64,000 nt of DNA from Ideonella sp. A 288. Lineage in GTDB: Bacteria; Pseudomonadota; Gammaproteobacteria; Burkholderiales; Burkholderiaceae_C. This document shows positions 9,235 to 19,632 of this stretch, one piece after another (position 1 is the first letter of the stretch; every line of letters starts with the position of its first letter). The notes under the pieces are model-generated. The model searched no databases. It was not told the DNA's origin and saw nothing but the letters and a program-made list of their open reading frames with translations. Location of the stretch: the NCBI RefSeq assembly GCF_002198735.1, contig NZ_MWLO01000139.1, forward strand, positions 124,001-188,000, in the 5' to 3' direction. Both the position numbers and the translations under genes were made by a program.

Positions 9235-10053
9235 ATGGCAATGGATGTGGTCGACTACGAGATCAAGGGATCCGAAATGCAGTTCGTCGAGGTCGAACTC
9301 GACCCCGGCGAGGCCGCCGTCGGCGAGGCCGGCAGCCTGATGTACATGGAAGCCGGCATCGGCATGGACACGGTGTTCGGCGACGGCGGCAAGAGCACCG
9401 GCGGTTTGTTCGGCAAACTGCTGGGGGCCGGCAAGCGCCTGGTCACCGGTGAATCGCTGTTCACCACGGTCTACACCAACAATGCGCCCAGCAAGCAGCG
9501 GGTGGCGTTCGCCGCGCCGTACCCGGGCAAGATCCTGCCGATGGACCTGCGCCAGATGGGCGGGCTGCTGATCTGCCAGAAGGACGCGTTCCTGTGCGCC
9601 GCCAGGGGCGTGTCGCTGGGCATCCACTTCCAGCAAAAGCTCTCGGTCGGCTTCTTCGGCGGCGAGGGCTTCATCATGCAGAAGCTCGAGGGCGACGGAC
9701 TGGCCTTCGTGCACGCCGGCGGCACCGTGCTCAAGCGCGAACTGCGGGCCGGCGAGACGCTGATGGTGGACACCGGCTGCGTGGTCGCCTACACGCCGAC
9801 CGTGAACTTCGAGATCCAGTACGTGGGCAAGATCAAGACGGCGCTGTTCGGCGGCGAGGGCCTGTTCTTCGCCAAGATGACCGGCCCCGGCACCGTGTGG
9901 TTGCAGAGCCTGCCGTTCTCGCGACTGGCCAGCCGCGTGTTCGCGGCGGCGCCTCAGACCGGCGGTGGCGGCCGCGAAGAGGGCTCCATCCTCGGCGGCT
10001 TTGCCGGTGGCGGCGTGCTCGGCAGCATCCTCGGCGGCGACAAGGACGACTGA
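9235..10053 (+). CDS. AIM24 / TIGR00266 family protein
   Basis: A 272-residue beta-rich protein of the AIM24/TIGR00266 family, whose mitochondrial relative affects inner-membrane organisation; the bacterial role is not settled. Features include the N-terminal [20 protein letters not shown], a central [15 protein letters not shown] and [14 protein letters not shown], all common in the family, then a glycine-rich C-terminus ending in LGGDKDD. The ATG at 9235 has a strong ribosome site (GGAGG, 9224-9228) with a good spacer. No signal peptide, so probably cytoplasmic. Confidence 0.88.
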   Translation: MAMDVVDYEIKGSEMQFVEVELDPGEAAVGEAGSLMYMEAGIGMDTVFGDGGKSTGGLFGKLLGAGKRLVTGESLFTTVYTNNAPSKQRVAFAAPYPGKILPMDLRQMGGLLICQKDAFLCAARGVSLGIHFQQKLSVGFFGGEGFIMQKLEGDGLAFVHAGGTVLKRELRAGETLMVDTGCVVAYTPTVNFEIQYVGKIKTALFGGEGLFFAKMTGPGTVWLQSLPFSRLASRVFAAAPQTGGGGREEGSILGGFAGGGVLGSILGGDKDD

Positions 10054-10208
10054 TCAGGCGCCCCGGGGCGAGCCGCGTCGCCGGGGCCCGGTGTGTGACC
10101 GATGTCAGGCGAAGGCGCGGCGGCGCGCCCGGTTTTGCCGTGCCCGGCCAGGGGCCGGCCGTGTCGACACATACACTTGCAGGTTGGCCGATCCCCTGGT
10201 TCCCCATC

Positions 10209-11216
10209 GTGAAGCTGTATTACTTCTTGCGCGCGACCCTGGTCGCCACCCTGGCCGCCGCGGCCTGTTCGGTCCACGCAGAGGGTGCCAGGCCGCCGCG
10301 CCCGATCTTCATGCTCAACTCGCTCGACGCGACGGTGAGCGTGATCGACCCGGTCAGCTTCACCGAGCGCAAGCGCATCCCGACGGGCAAGGAGCCGCAC
10401 CACCTGTACCTGTCGCCCGACGAGAAGAGCCTGATCGTCGCCAATGCGCTGGGCAACTCGCTCACCTTCATCGACCCGATCACGGCCGAGGTGCAGCGCG
10501 TGGTGCCGGACATCCTCGACCCCTACCACCTGCGCTTCTCGCCGGACATGAAGTGGTTCGTCACCGCGGCCAACCGGCTCAACCACGTCGACCTGTACCG
10601 CTGGCAGCCCCAGGTGGCCGATGCCCCGCTGAAGCTCGTCAAGCGCATCTCCGCGCCCAAGACGCCGAGCCACCTGTCCATCGACTCGAAGAGCACGGTG
10701 GTCTATGCCTCGCTGCAGGACAGCGACCAGCTGATGGCCATCGACCTGGCCACGCAGAGCCCGCGCTGGACCATCGGCGTGGGCAAGATGCCGGCCGACC
10801 TCTACCTCAGCCCCGATGACAAGCGGCTGTTCATCGGCCTGACCGGTGACCGGTTCGTCGAGGTCTACGATGTCACGCTGCCGACGCCCAAACTGCTGCA
10901 GCGCATCCCTACCGGCGAGGGCGCGCATGCGTTCCGCTCGCGTGGCGACGGCAAGCACCTGTTCGTCAGCAACCGCGTGGCCAACACCGTGAGCATGATC
11001 GATATCCACAGCATGACGGTGGTGGCCGAACTGCCTGGCCCCGGCGGCCCCGATTGCATGGACCTGATGGCCGACGGCAAGACCCTGCTGCTGAGTTCCC
11101 GCTGGGCCCGCAAGCTCAGCTTCATCGACATCGACAGTCGCAAGGTCGTGCGGCAGATCCCGGTCGGTCGCTCGCCCCATGGCGTGTGGACGCTCGACCA
11201 TGCGCCGCGCCAGTAG
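10209..11216 (+). CDS. Exported YncE-type beta-propeller protein
   Basis: A 335-residue protein with a signal peptide (start GTG at 10209, cleavage likely after SVHA) followed by repeated blades of the YncE/YVTN seven-bladed propeller: LNSLDATVSVIDPVSF, HHLYLSPDEKSLIVANALGN, DLYLSPDDKRLFIGLTGDRF, and FVSNRVANTVSMIDI. Such proteins are periplasmic and often bind partners or cofactors; no enzymatic motif is seen. It is the first gene of an overlapping series with a polysaccharide deacetylase and a membrane hydroxylase, so a cell-envelope role is a reasonable inference. Confidence 0.85.
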   Translation: MKLYYFLRATLVATLAAAACSVHAEGARPPRPIFMLNSLDATVSVIDPVSFTERKRIPTGKEPHHLYLSPDEKSLIVANALGNSLTFIDPITAEVQRVVPDILDPYHLRFSPDMKWFVTAANRLNHVDLYRWQPQVADAPLKLVKRISAPKTPSHLSIDSKSTVVYASLQDSDQLMAIDLATQSPRWTIGVGKMPADLYLSPDDKRLFIGLTGDRFVEVYDVTLPTPKLLQRIPTGEGAHAFRSRGDGKHLFVSNRVANTVSMIDIHSMTVVAELPGPGGPDCMDLMADGKTLLLSSRWARKLSFIDIDSRKVVRQIPVGRSPHGVWTLDHAPRQ

Positions 11217-11988
11217 TCGACCCTTTGCCGGTGCGGTGGCCATCGCCGTGGCGGCCAGCGCCGGCGCCGCCTGGGCCGCCGCGCCCTGCAACAAGCCGGT
11301 GTTCCTGACCTTCGACACCGGCCACATGGCCGTCGCGCCGCTGGTGGCAGAAGTGCTCACGCGACAACAGGTGAAGGCCACGTTCTTTCTGGCCAACGAA
11401 CGCACCCGCGAGGGCGGCTGGAGCCTGGATGACCGCTGGGCCGACTGGTGGCGCGCGCGCGCCACCGAGGGCCATGCCTTCGGATCGCACACCTGGGACC
11501 ACGGCACCTGGCAGGCCGATCGACCGGACGGCGGCTTCGACCTGCGCCCGTCGATGGGGCCGCAGGCCGGTCGCCGGGTGGCCGTGTCCGCTGCCGGCTA
11601 TTGCGCCGAACTGCGGCGCCCGGCCGATCGCTTCCAGGCCATCACCGGCCAGGCGATGCTGCCGCTGTTCCGCGCACCCGGTGGCAAGACCTCGCCGGCT
11701 CTGCTGGCCGCGGCCAAGGCCTGCGGCTGGACGCACGTGGGCTGGTCGCCCGCCGGCTTCCTGGGCGACGAACTGCCCAGCGACCGCTACCCGAACGAAG
11801 TGTTGCTGAAGAAAGCGCTGGACGGCATCCGCGGGGGCGACATCCTGCTGGCCCACCTGGGCATCTGGTCGCGTCGCGAGCCTTGGGCGCCGGCCGTGCT
11901 GGAGCCGCTGATCGAAGGCCTGAAGTCGCGCGGTTTCTGCTTTGCCACGCTGCGCGACCATCCTGATCTCGGGGCGCCGACCCGATGA
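11200..11988 (+). CDS. Exported polysaccharide deacetylase (NodB-like)
   Basis: A carbohydrate esterase family 4-type protein of 262 residues with a signal peptide (cut near AWAA). NodB-homology motifs are present: FDTG in place of the TFDDG metal-binding Asp segment, SHTWDH (the two metal-binding His), and FRAPGGK (the RxPY-like motif). It would remove N- or O-acetyl groups from an envelope polysaccharide. ATG at 11200 lies inside the end of the propeller gene; an ATG at 11179 would add seven residues. Its stop overlaps the next gene (ATGA). Confidence 0.85.
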   Translation: MRRASSRPFAGAVAIAVAASAGAAWAAAPCNKPVFLTFDTGHMAVAPLVAEVLTRQQVKATFFLANERTREGGWSLDDRWADWWRARATEGHAFGSHTWDHGTWQADRPDGGFDLRPSMGPQAGRRVAVSAAGYCAELRRPADRFQAITGQAMLPLFRAPGGKTSPALLAAAKACGWTHVGWSPAGFLGDELPSDRYPNEVLLKKALDGIRGGDILLAHLGIWSRREPWAPAVLEPLIEGLKSRGFCFATLRDHPDLGAPTR

Positions 11989-12965
11989 ACCCGCTGGACC
12001 TGTTCGACGACCTGCAGCAGTGGCTGTTCGAAGGGGTGGTGCAGCCCCTGATGTTCCATGGCGGTCTCGGCAATCTGATGGCCGACGGTTTCCGAGCCAC
12101 CGGCTGGCTGATCATCGGCGTGCTGCAGATCGTGGTGATGGTGACTCTGTTCCGGGCCTTCGAGCGCTGGCGGCCGGTGGAAGCCGTCACCGACCGCGCG
12201 AGCGTGCGCACCGACATCGGCTACACGCTGATCCACCGGCTGGGCCTGCTGCGTGTCACGCTGTTCTTCGCCATCGACCCGTTCTGGGACTGGACCGCAG
12301 GACAGTTGCACCTGCATGGCGTGCCCACCTTCGAGCTCGACCGCCTGTGGCCCGGCGCCACCGACGTGGCCTGGATCAGCTTCGTGCTCTACCTGCTTCT
12401 GTTCGACTTCATCGACTACTGGTACCACCGCGCCCAGCACCACGTCGACTGGTGGTGGCAGCTGCACGCGGTGCACCACAGCCAGCAGCAGATGACCCTG
12501 TGGACCGACAACCGCAATCACCTGCTCGACGACGTGCTGCGCGACAGCCTGTTCGTCGTGGTGGCCCTGGCGGTGGGGGTGCCGCCCGGGCAATTCGTGG
12601 GGCTGGTGGCCCTCACTCAGCTGATCGAGAGCTTCTCGCACGCCAACGTGCGCCTGGGCTTCGGGCCGCTGCGGTGGCTGCTCGTCAGCCCGAGCTACCA
12701 CCGCCTGCACCACGCGGTCGGCCTCGGGCACGAGTCCGCCGGCGAGGGCACGCTGGGCGGCCACAACTTCGCGGTGCTGTTCCCGGTCTGGGACCTGCTG
12801 TTCGGCACCGCACGCTTCGACCCCGGCTACCGGCCCACCGGCATCCGCGACCAGCTCGAGGGCCGCGACTATGGCCGCGGCATCCTGGCCCAGCAGTGGC
12901 TGGGACTGCAGCGGCTGGGCCTGCCCCGCAGGATCGGCCGTTGGGGTAGGCTCCGCCACCTATGA
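11985..12965 (+). CDS. Fatty acid hydroxylase / sterol desaturase family membrane protein
   Basis: A 326-residue integral membrane di-iron enzyme. The histidine clusters of the superfamily are clear: DYWYHRAQHH, LHAVHHS and YHRLHHA, then a C-terminal GHNF before the FPVWDLLFGT signature. Members hydroxylate or desaturate lipids, sterols or carotenoids; the substrate cannot be read from sequence. Four or more hydrophobic helices surround the clusters. It overlaps both neighbours by ATGA, so it is probably translated together with the deacetylase and the EI24-like gene. Confidence 0.88.
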   Translation: MNPLDLFDDLQQWLFEGVVQPLMFHGGLGNLMADGFRATGWLIIGVLQIVVMVTLFRAFERWRPVEAVTDRASVRTDIGYTLIHRLGLLRVTLFFAIDPFWDWTAGQLHLHGVPTFELDRLWPGATDVAWISFVLYLLLFDFIDYWYHRAQHHVDWWWQLHAVHHSQQQMTLWTDNRNHLLDDVLRDSLFVVVALAVGVPPGQFVGLVALTQLIESFSHANVRLGFGPLRWLLVSPSYHRLHHAVGLGHESAGEGTLGGHNFAVLFPVWDLLFGTARFDPGYRPTGIRDQLEGRDYGRGILAQQWLGLQRLGLPRRIGRWGRLRHL

Positions 12966-13861
12966 AGGAACTGCTCGACGCGTTCTGGCGTGCCGCGGCC
13001 TACTGTCTCCACCCCAAGGTCATCGGCCTGTCGCTGCTGCCCCTGCTGATCGGCGCCGGCCTGGCCATCGGCCTGGGCTGGTTCTACTGGGAACCAGCCG
13101 TCGCGGCGGTGCGCCAGACCCTCGAAAGCTGGGCGCTGGTCGAGGCCGGGCTCAGGCTGGTCGAGTCGTGGTTCGGCACGGCGTTCCGCACGATGCTCGC
13201 GCCGCTGATCGTCGTGCTGCTGGCGGCCCCGGTGATCGTGGTGCTGTCGATGCTGCTGGTGGCCCTGCTGATGGTGCCGTCCATCGTCGGCCTGGTGTCG
13301 TCGCGGCGCTTCCCTGCGCTGGAGGCCCGGCGTGGTGCGGGGCTGGTCGTCAGCGCGCTGTGGTCGATGCTGTGCACGCTGCTGGCGCTGGTGGCGCTGG
13401 TGGTGTCGCTGCCGCTGTGGTTCATCCCGCCGCTGGTGCTGATCGTGCCGCCGCTGATCTGGGGCTGGCTCACCTACCGCGTGATGGCCTTCGATGTGCT
13501 GGCCGAGCACGCCGATGCCACCGAGCGGCGCGAGCTGATGCGCCGCCACCGCTGGCAACTGCTGGCCATCGGCGTGGTGTCGGGCTACCTCGGTGCGGCG
13601 CCGTCGCTGGTGTGGGCACTGGGTGCGTTCACGCTGGTCTTCGCGCCCATCCTGATCGGCGTGTCGGTGTGGCTGTACACGCTGGTCTTCGCCTTCAGCG
13701 CGCTGTGGTTCGCGCATTTCGCCCTTGCTGCATTGCTCAGGCTGCGCAGCGAGTCCATGCCCGTGCCGGCGGCCACGCCACTGGACGGCACGGTGATCGA
13801 CCTGCCGGGCTCCGGTGTGGCCACGCCGCCCTCTCTCCAGCCCCCCGCACCCCATGCCTGA
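12962..13861 (+). CDS. EI24 domain-containing (CysZ-like) membrane protein
   Basis: A 299-residue membrane protein with an N-terminal FWRAAAYCLHPKVIGLSLLP segment and about five to six hydrophobic helices, as in the EI24/CysZ superfamily. CysZ imports sulfate, but this protein is a more distant relative, and transport is only a possibility. The C-terminal ~40 residues are polar and proline-rich. ATG at 12962 overlaps the preceding stop, and its own stop lies inside the next gene's start region. Confidence 0.8.
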   Translation: MKELLDAFWRAAAYCLHPKVIGLSLLPLLIGAGLAIGLGWFYWEPAVAAVRQTLESWALVEAGLRLVESWFGTAFRTMLAPLIVVLLAAPVIVVLSMLLVALLMVPSIVGLVSSRRFPALEARRGAGLVVSALWSMLCTLLALVALVVSLPLWFIPPLVLIVPPLIWGWLTYRVMAFDVLAEHADATERRELMRRHRWQLLAIGVVSGYLGAAPSLVWALGAFTLVFAPILIGVSVWLYTLVFAFSALWFAHFALAALLRLRSESMPVPAATPLDGTVIDLPGSGVATPPSLQPPAPHA

Positions 13862-14651
13862 CATCGGCCTCATCATCATCGGCGACGAGATCCTCTCGGG
13901 CAAGCGCCAGGACAAGCACCTGCCCAAGGTCATCGAACTGCTCTCGGCGCGCGGACTGGCGCTGTCCTGGGCGCGCTACGTGGGCGACCACCGGGCGCAC
14001 ATCACCGCCACGCTGCGCGACGCCTTCGCCAGCGGCGACATCGTCTTCAGTTGCGGCGGCATCGGCGCCACGCCCGACGACCACACCCGCCAGTGCGCGG
14101 CGGCGGCACTCGACCGTCCGCTGCAGTTGCACCCGGAGGCCAAGGCCCTGATCCAGCAGCGCATGCGCGACCTGGCCACCGAGCAGGGCATCCCCTACGA
14201 GCCCGACCGCGCCGACAACGTGCACCGGCTGAACATGGGCGTGTTCCCCGAGGGCGCCACGCTCATCCCCAACCCGTACAACAAGATCCCCGGCTTCACC
14301 CTCGGCGAGGTTCACTTCGTGCCGGGCTTTCCGGTCATGGCCCATCCGATGATCGAGTGGCTGCTCGACGGCCGATACGCAGCGCTGCATGGCGCCCATG
14401 CGCAGCAGGAGCGCAGCGTCATCGTCAAGGGCTCGATGGAGGCCACGCTGACGCCGCTGATGGAGGCCATCGAGGCCCGCTTCGCCGACGTGCGCGTCTT
14501 CAGCCTGCCGAGCGTCGACCATCCCACGCTGGGCCGGCACATCGAGCTCGGCGTCAAGGGGGCCGTCGGCGCCGTCGATCTCGCCTTCGAGGCCCTGTGC
14601 ACGGGGCTGACATCCGTGGGCGCCGAGTTTCGCACCGACGTGGTGCGATGA
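13854..14651 (+). CDS. Molybdopterin-binding domain protein (CinA N-terminal/MoaB-like)
   Basis: A 265-residue protein whose first ~170 residues form a MoaB/Mog fold: IGLIIIGDEILSGKRQDKH and FSCGGIGATPDDHTRQC are the classic molybdopterin-binding motifs. A C-terminal ~90 residues lack the CinA deamidase domain. Stand-alone members of this kind are often annotated as competence/damage-inducible protein A homologues; their substrate is uncertain. The ATG overlaps the end of the EI24-like gene, marking the last gene of this overlapping series. Confidence 0.85.
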   Translation: MPDIGLIIIGDEILSGKRQDKHLPKVIELLSARGLALSWARYVGDHRAHITATLRDAFASGDIVFSCGGIGATPDDHTRQCAAAALDRPLQLHPEAKALIQQRMRDLATEQGIPYEPDRADNVHRLNMGVFPEGATLIPNPYNKIPGFTLGEVHFVPGFPVMAHPMIEWLLDGRYAALHGAHAQQERSVIVKGSMEATLTPLMEAIEARFADVRVFSLPSVDHPTLGRHIELGVKGAVGAVDLAFEALCTGLTSVGAEFRTDVVR

Positions 14652-14665
14652 TGGGGGCCTGATTC

Positions 14666-14708
14666 GCACCTGATTGGGGCGCATTCGCGCCCATCATTGG
14701 GGCGCGGC
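14666..14708 (+). promoter_or_regulatory. Candidate NtrC-binding sites upstream of glnA
   Basis: GCACCTGATTGGGGC at 14666-14680 matches the NtrC dyad GCACC-N5-GGTGC except for one base. An overlapping set of inverted GGGCGC/GCGCCC elements runs on to 14708. The position, about 75-110 bp upstream of the likely sigma-54 promoter, suits an enhancer. It is inferred from pattern and position only. Confidence 0.4.
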
Positions 14709-14753
14709 GGCCCGTGGTGCCCGGTCCATGGCGGTCGATGCCGAAACCGGCCC

Positions 14754-14769
14754 GGGCATGCTTTCTGCT
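14754..14769 (+). promoter_or_regulatory. Candidate sigma-54 promoter of glnA
   Basis: GGGCATGCTTTCTGCT has the invariant GG (14755-14756) and GC (14767-14768) separated by ten bases, as in the -24/-12 consensus TGGCAC-N5-TTGC. It lies about 105 bp upstream of the glnA ATG. NtrC-dependent glnA transcription from such a promoter is well known in proteobacteria, and ntrBC lies downstream here. Confidence 0.5.
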
Positions 14770-14875
14770 AAATTTCGGTGCGCCTTTCCGGTGGGGTCTC
14801 GCCTCTCGGCCAAGGTCAGCTTTCACACCCCCCATCCCAAAAACCTGTTTCGCGCCCCCCGCTAGGAGATCCTTG

Positions 14876-16291
14876 ATGGCAAAGACCGTCGCCGACGTGA
14901 TGTCGATGGTGAAGGAAAACGAGATCAAGTTCGTTGATTTCCGTTTCACCGACACCCGCGGCAAGGAACAGCACGTCTCCGTGCCTGTGTCCCATTTCGA
15001 TGAAGACAAGTTCACGTCGGGCCATGCCTTCGACGGCTCCTCGATCGCCGGCTGGAAGGGCATCGAAGCCTCCGACATGCAACTGATGCCGGACCCCAAC
15101 ACCGCCAACGTCGACCCGTTCTTCGAAGAGCCGACGCTGATCCTGACCTGCGATGTGGTCGACCCCGCCGACGGCAAGCCCTACGAGCGCGATCCGCGGT
15201 CGCTGGCCAAGCGCGCCGAGGCCTACATGAAGAGCACCGGCCTGGGCGACACCGCCTACTTCGGCCCGGAGCCCGAGTTCTTCGTCTTCGACAGCGTGCG
15301 CTGGGGCAACGACATGTCGGGCTGCTTCTCGAAGATCGAGGCCGAAGAAGCCGCCTGGAACACCGGCAAGGAATACGAGCACGGCAATTCGGGCTTCCGC
15401 CCGGCTGTCAAGGGGGGCTATTTCCCCGTGCCGCCGGTCGACTCGGGCCAGGACCTGCGCTCCGAGATGTGCCTGATCCTCGAATCGCTGGGCATCCCGG
15501 TCGAGGTGCACCACCACGAGGTGGCCAACGCCGGCCAGATGGAAATCGGCACGCGGTTCTCCACGCTGATCCAGCGCGCCGACTGGGTGCAATTGCAGAA
15601 GTACGTGATCCACAACGTGGCCCACGCCTACGGCAAGACCGCCACCTTCATGCCCAAGCCCATCGTCGGCGACAACGGCAGCGGCATGCACGTGCACCAG
15701 TCGGTCTGGAAGGACGGCAAGAACCTGTTCGCCGGTGACGGCTACGCCGGCCTGTCCGACTTCGCCCTGTACTACATCGGCGGCATCATCAAGCACGCCC
15801 GTGCCCTGAACGCCATCACCAACCCGGGCACCAACAGCTACAAGCGCCTGGTGCCGGGCTTCGAAGCCCCGGTGAAGCTGGCCTATTCGGCCAAGAACCG
15901 CTCGGCCTCGATCCGCATCCCGTACGTGGCCAATCCCAAGGGCCGCCGCGTGGAAGCGCGCTTCCCCGATCCCCTGATGAACCCGTACCTGGGCTTCGCG
16001 GCGCTGCTGATGGCGGGCCTCGACGGCGTGGAAAACAAGATCCATCCGGGCGAAGCCGCCACGAAGGACCTGTACCACCTGCCGCCGGAAGAAGACGCGA
16101 AGATCCCGACCGTCTGCGCCAGCCTCGAACAGGCGCTGGAGTACCTGGACAAGGGCCGCGCGTTCCTCACCAAGGGTGGCGTGTTCACCGATGCGTACCT
16201 CGATGCCTACATCGAGCTGAAGATGCAGGAAGTCACCCGCTTCCGGATGGCCACGCACCCGGTCGAGTTCGACATGTACTACACCCTCTGA
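14876..16291 (+). CDS. glnA: Type I glutamine synthetase
   Basis: Forms glutamine from glutamate, ammonia and ATP; the active enzyme is a cytoplasmic dodecamer. The 471-residue length is that of GSI-beta. Landmarks include DGSSIAGW near residue 55, [10 protein letters not shown] near 130, and [12 protein letters not shown] near 265. The adenylylation Tyr is predicted near 400 in DLYHLPPEE, so GlnE control is expected. ATG at 14876 follows a good ribosome site (AGGAG at 14865). A terminator lies just after the stop, yet ntrB-ntrC follow closely, so read-through or a second promoter would be needed for them. Confidence 0.97.
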   Translation: MAKTVADVMSMVKENEIKFVDFRFTDTRGKEQHVSVPVSHFDEDKFTSGHAFDGSSIAGWKGIEASDMQLMPDPNTANVDPFFEEPTLILTCDVVDPADGKPYERDPRSLAKRAEAYMKSTGLGDTAYFGPEPEFFVFDSVRWGNDMSGCFSKIEAEEAAWNTGKEYEHGNSGFRPAVKGGYFPVPPVDSGQDLRSEMCLILESLGIPVEVHHHEVANAGQMEIGTRFSTLIQRADWVQLQKYVIHNVAHAYGKTATFMPKPIVGDNGSGMHVHQSVWKDGKNLFAGDGYAGLSDFALYYIGGIIKHARALNAITNPGTNSYKRLVPGFEAPVKLAYSAKNRSASIRIPYVANPKGRRVEARFPDPLMNPYLGFAALLMAGLDGVENKIHPGEAATKDLYHLPPEEDAKIPTVCASLEQALEYLDKGRAFLTKGGVFTDAYLDAYIELKMQEVTRFRMATHPVEFDMYYTL

Positions 16292-16310
16292 TCGAGGGCA
16301 CTGCGGGACA

Positions 16311-16334
16311 AGGGCGGCTTCGGCCGCCCTTTTT
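16311..16334 (+). terminator. Intrinsic terminator after glnA
   Basis: AGGGCGGC-TTCG-GCCGCCCT forms an eight-pair GC-rich stem with a stable tetraloop, followed by a run of T residues to 16334. It is 19 bp after the glnA stop. Confidence 0.85.
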
Positions 16335-16385
16335 GCTGGTGGGCCACAATGCCGTGCGGCCCTTGGTCGATGTGGAGTGCGCGCG

Positions 16386-16901
16386 ATGGTTCGCAGGGCG
16401 TGGCTGGCAGGTTGGATGATGGCGGCGGTATGCGGTGGGGCAGGGGCCCAGACGACCGCGGTCTATCGCTGCCCGGGCCCGCCGGTGCTGTACACCGATG
16501 CACTCACCCCGGCCGAGGCCCAGGACAAGGGCTGTCGCCTGATCGAAGGCGCGCCGGTCACCGTGATCCAGGGCCCGCGCCCGCGCCCGGCGGCCGCGGG
16601 GCCGTCGGCCACGCCGTCCGGTGCCTCGGCACCGCGATCGGCCGACGCCAAGGTCGAGCCCGCCGCCCAGCGCCAGCGTGATGCCGACGCCCGCCGCATC
16701 CTCGAAGCCGAACTGCGCCGCGAGGAAGAAAAGCTGGCCGCCCTGAAGCGCGAGTACAACAACGGCGAGCCCGAGCGGCGCGGCGAAGAGCGCAACTACC
16801 AGACCTACCTCGATCGCGTCGCGTCGATGAAGGCCGGATTGATGCGCATCGAGAGCGACATCGCGGCCATCAAGCGCGAACTCACCAAGCTCGGCCCCTG
16901 A
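16386..16901 (+). CDS. Small exported DUF4124-like protein
   Basis: A 171-residue protein with a short signal peptide (cut near GGAGA). Its first mature segment, TTAVYRCPGPPVLYTDALT, is like the DUF4124 pattern YRCxGxxG-x-x-Y-(T/S)D. An alanine/proline-rich linker and a charged helical C-terminus (likely coiled coil, residues ~95-170) follow. Function unknown. ATG at 16386 was preferred over GTG at 16377 because GGAG at 16374-16377 is correctly spaced for it. It lies between glnA and ntrB, a position in which I know similar small proteins in Burkholderiales. Confidence 0.75.
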   Translation: MVRRAWLAGWMMAAVCGGAGAQTTAVYRCPGPPVLYTDALTPAEAQDKGCRLIEGAPVTVIQGPRPRPAAAGPSATPSGASAPRSADAKVEPAAQRQRDADARRILEAELRREEEKLAALKREYNNGEPERRGEERNYQTYLDRVASMKAGLMRIESDIAAIKRELTKLGP

Positions 16902-16908
16902 GGCGCCG

Positions 16909-18000
16909 ATGAGCCGAAGCCGCGTAGCGTCGCTGGATCTCACGCGTTACGACGCGCTCGACCTGCTGGCCACGATGGTGGCGGTGGTGCAGCCGAACGG
17001 TTCGCTGCTGTTCGTCAACGCCATGCTCGAGACGGTGGCCGGCCTGTCCCGGCGCACGCTGATGCGCACCAGCCTGCTCGACTGGTTCGTCGACGAGCGG
17101 CCGCTGCGCGACACGCTGGCTGCCGTGGCGCGCAACGAGGTGTCGACAGCGCGTTTCGATGCCGTCATGCGGCGCGCGCCGGTGGCCGCGCACGAGCACC
17201 TGCCGGTGCACGTGATCGTCACCCAGATCGACCACCAGGCCGACCGCCTGGTGGTGGAGATGCTCGAGATCGAGCAGCAGACGCGCCAGGACCGCGAGGA
17301 GCGCGCGCTGGGGCAGGTGCAGGTCACCAAGGAACTGATCCGCAACCTGGCGCACGAGATCAAGAACCCGCTCGGCGGCATCCGCGGCGCGGCGCAACTG
17401 CTCGAGATGGAACTCAGCTCGCGCGAACTCACCGACTACACGCAGGTGATCATCCGCGAGGCCGACCGCCTGCAGGCGCTGGTCGACCGGCTGCTGGCGC
17501 CGCACCGTCGCCAGCAGGTGGTGGGCGACGTCAACGTCCACGAGGTCTGCGAGCGCGTGCGCTCGTTGATCCTGGCCGAGTTCCCGCGCGGCCTGAAGGT
17601 GCGGCGCGACTACGACACGTCGCTGCCCGAGTTCCGCGGCGATCGCGAGCAACTCATCCAGGCGGTGCTCAACATCGCCCACAACGCGGCGCAGGCGCTG
17701 GCCGAGCGCATGGACGAGGGTGATGCCTGCATCGTGCTGCGCACCCGAGCGGCCCGACAGGTGACCATCGGCAAGCAGCGGTTCAAACTGGCACTGGAAT
17801 TGCATATCGAAGATAACGGGCCGGGTGTGCCCGAGGAAATCCGCGATCGGATCTTCTTCCCGCTGGTGTCGGGTCGAGATGGCGGATCAGGCCTCGGGCT
17901 CACGCTGGCGCAGACCTTCGTGCAGCAACACCAGGGCACGATCGATTGCGTCAGTGAGCCCGGTCGCACGATCTTCCGGATCGTGATTCCGCTGCCTTAG
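16909..18000 (+). CDS. glnL: Nitrogen regulation sensor kinase NtrB
   Basis: A cytoplasmic histidine kinase/phosphatase of 363 residues that acts on NtrC under control of PII. An N-terminal PAS domain (~15-125) precedes the HisKA box LAHEIKNPLGGIRGAAQLLE with the phosphorylated His near residue 149. An HATPase domain follows with an N-box NIAHNAAQAL, G1 box EDNGPGVPE and G2 box GGSGLGLTLAQ. There is no transmembrane segment, as expected for NtrB. It is 7 bp from the preceding gene and 38 bp from ntrC. Confidence 0.95.
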   Translation: MSRSRVASLDLTRYDALDLLATMVAVVQPNGSLLFVNAMLETVAGLSRRTLMRTSLLDWFVDERPLRDTLAAVARNEVSTARFDAVMRRAPVAAHEHLPVHVIVTQIDHQADRLVVEMLEIEQQTRQDREERALGQVQVTKELIRNLAHEIKNPLGGIRGAAQLLEMELSSRELTDYTQVIIREADRLQALVDRLLAPHRRQQVVGDVNVHEVCERVRSLILAEFPRGLKVRRDYDTSLPEFRGDREQLIQAVLNIAHNAAQALAERMDEGDACIVLRTRAARQVTIGKQRFKLALELHIEDNGPGVPEEIRDRIFFPLVSGRDGGSGLGLTLAQTFVQQHQGTIDCVSEPGRTIFRIVIPLP

Positions 18001-18038
18001 GGTGGTATGCATCAAGGGACGACACGGGCCGCCGGCGC

Positions 18039-19541
<1,503 letters not shown>

Positions 19542-19564
19542 CCGACCCGCGGCATGCCACGCCC

Positions 19565-19599
19565 TGGTGCGCCCCTCGTTGGGGCGGGCGGGTGCACCA
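19565..19599. terminator. Candidate hairpin between convergent genes
   Basis: TGGTGC (19565-19570) and GCACCA (19594-19599) enclose a second stem, GCCCC-TCGTT-GGGGC. The nested inverted repeat sits between ntrC and the oppositely oriented hypothetical gene. It has no T-run, so it is a weak terminator candidate. Confidence 0.35.
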
Positions 19600-19632
19600 G
19601 CTTGGCGGCACCCAGGTGGCTTGGCGTTGAAC

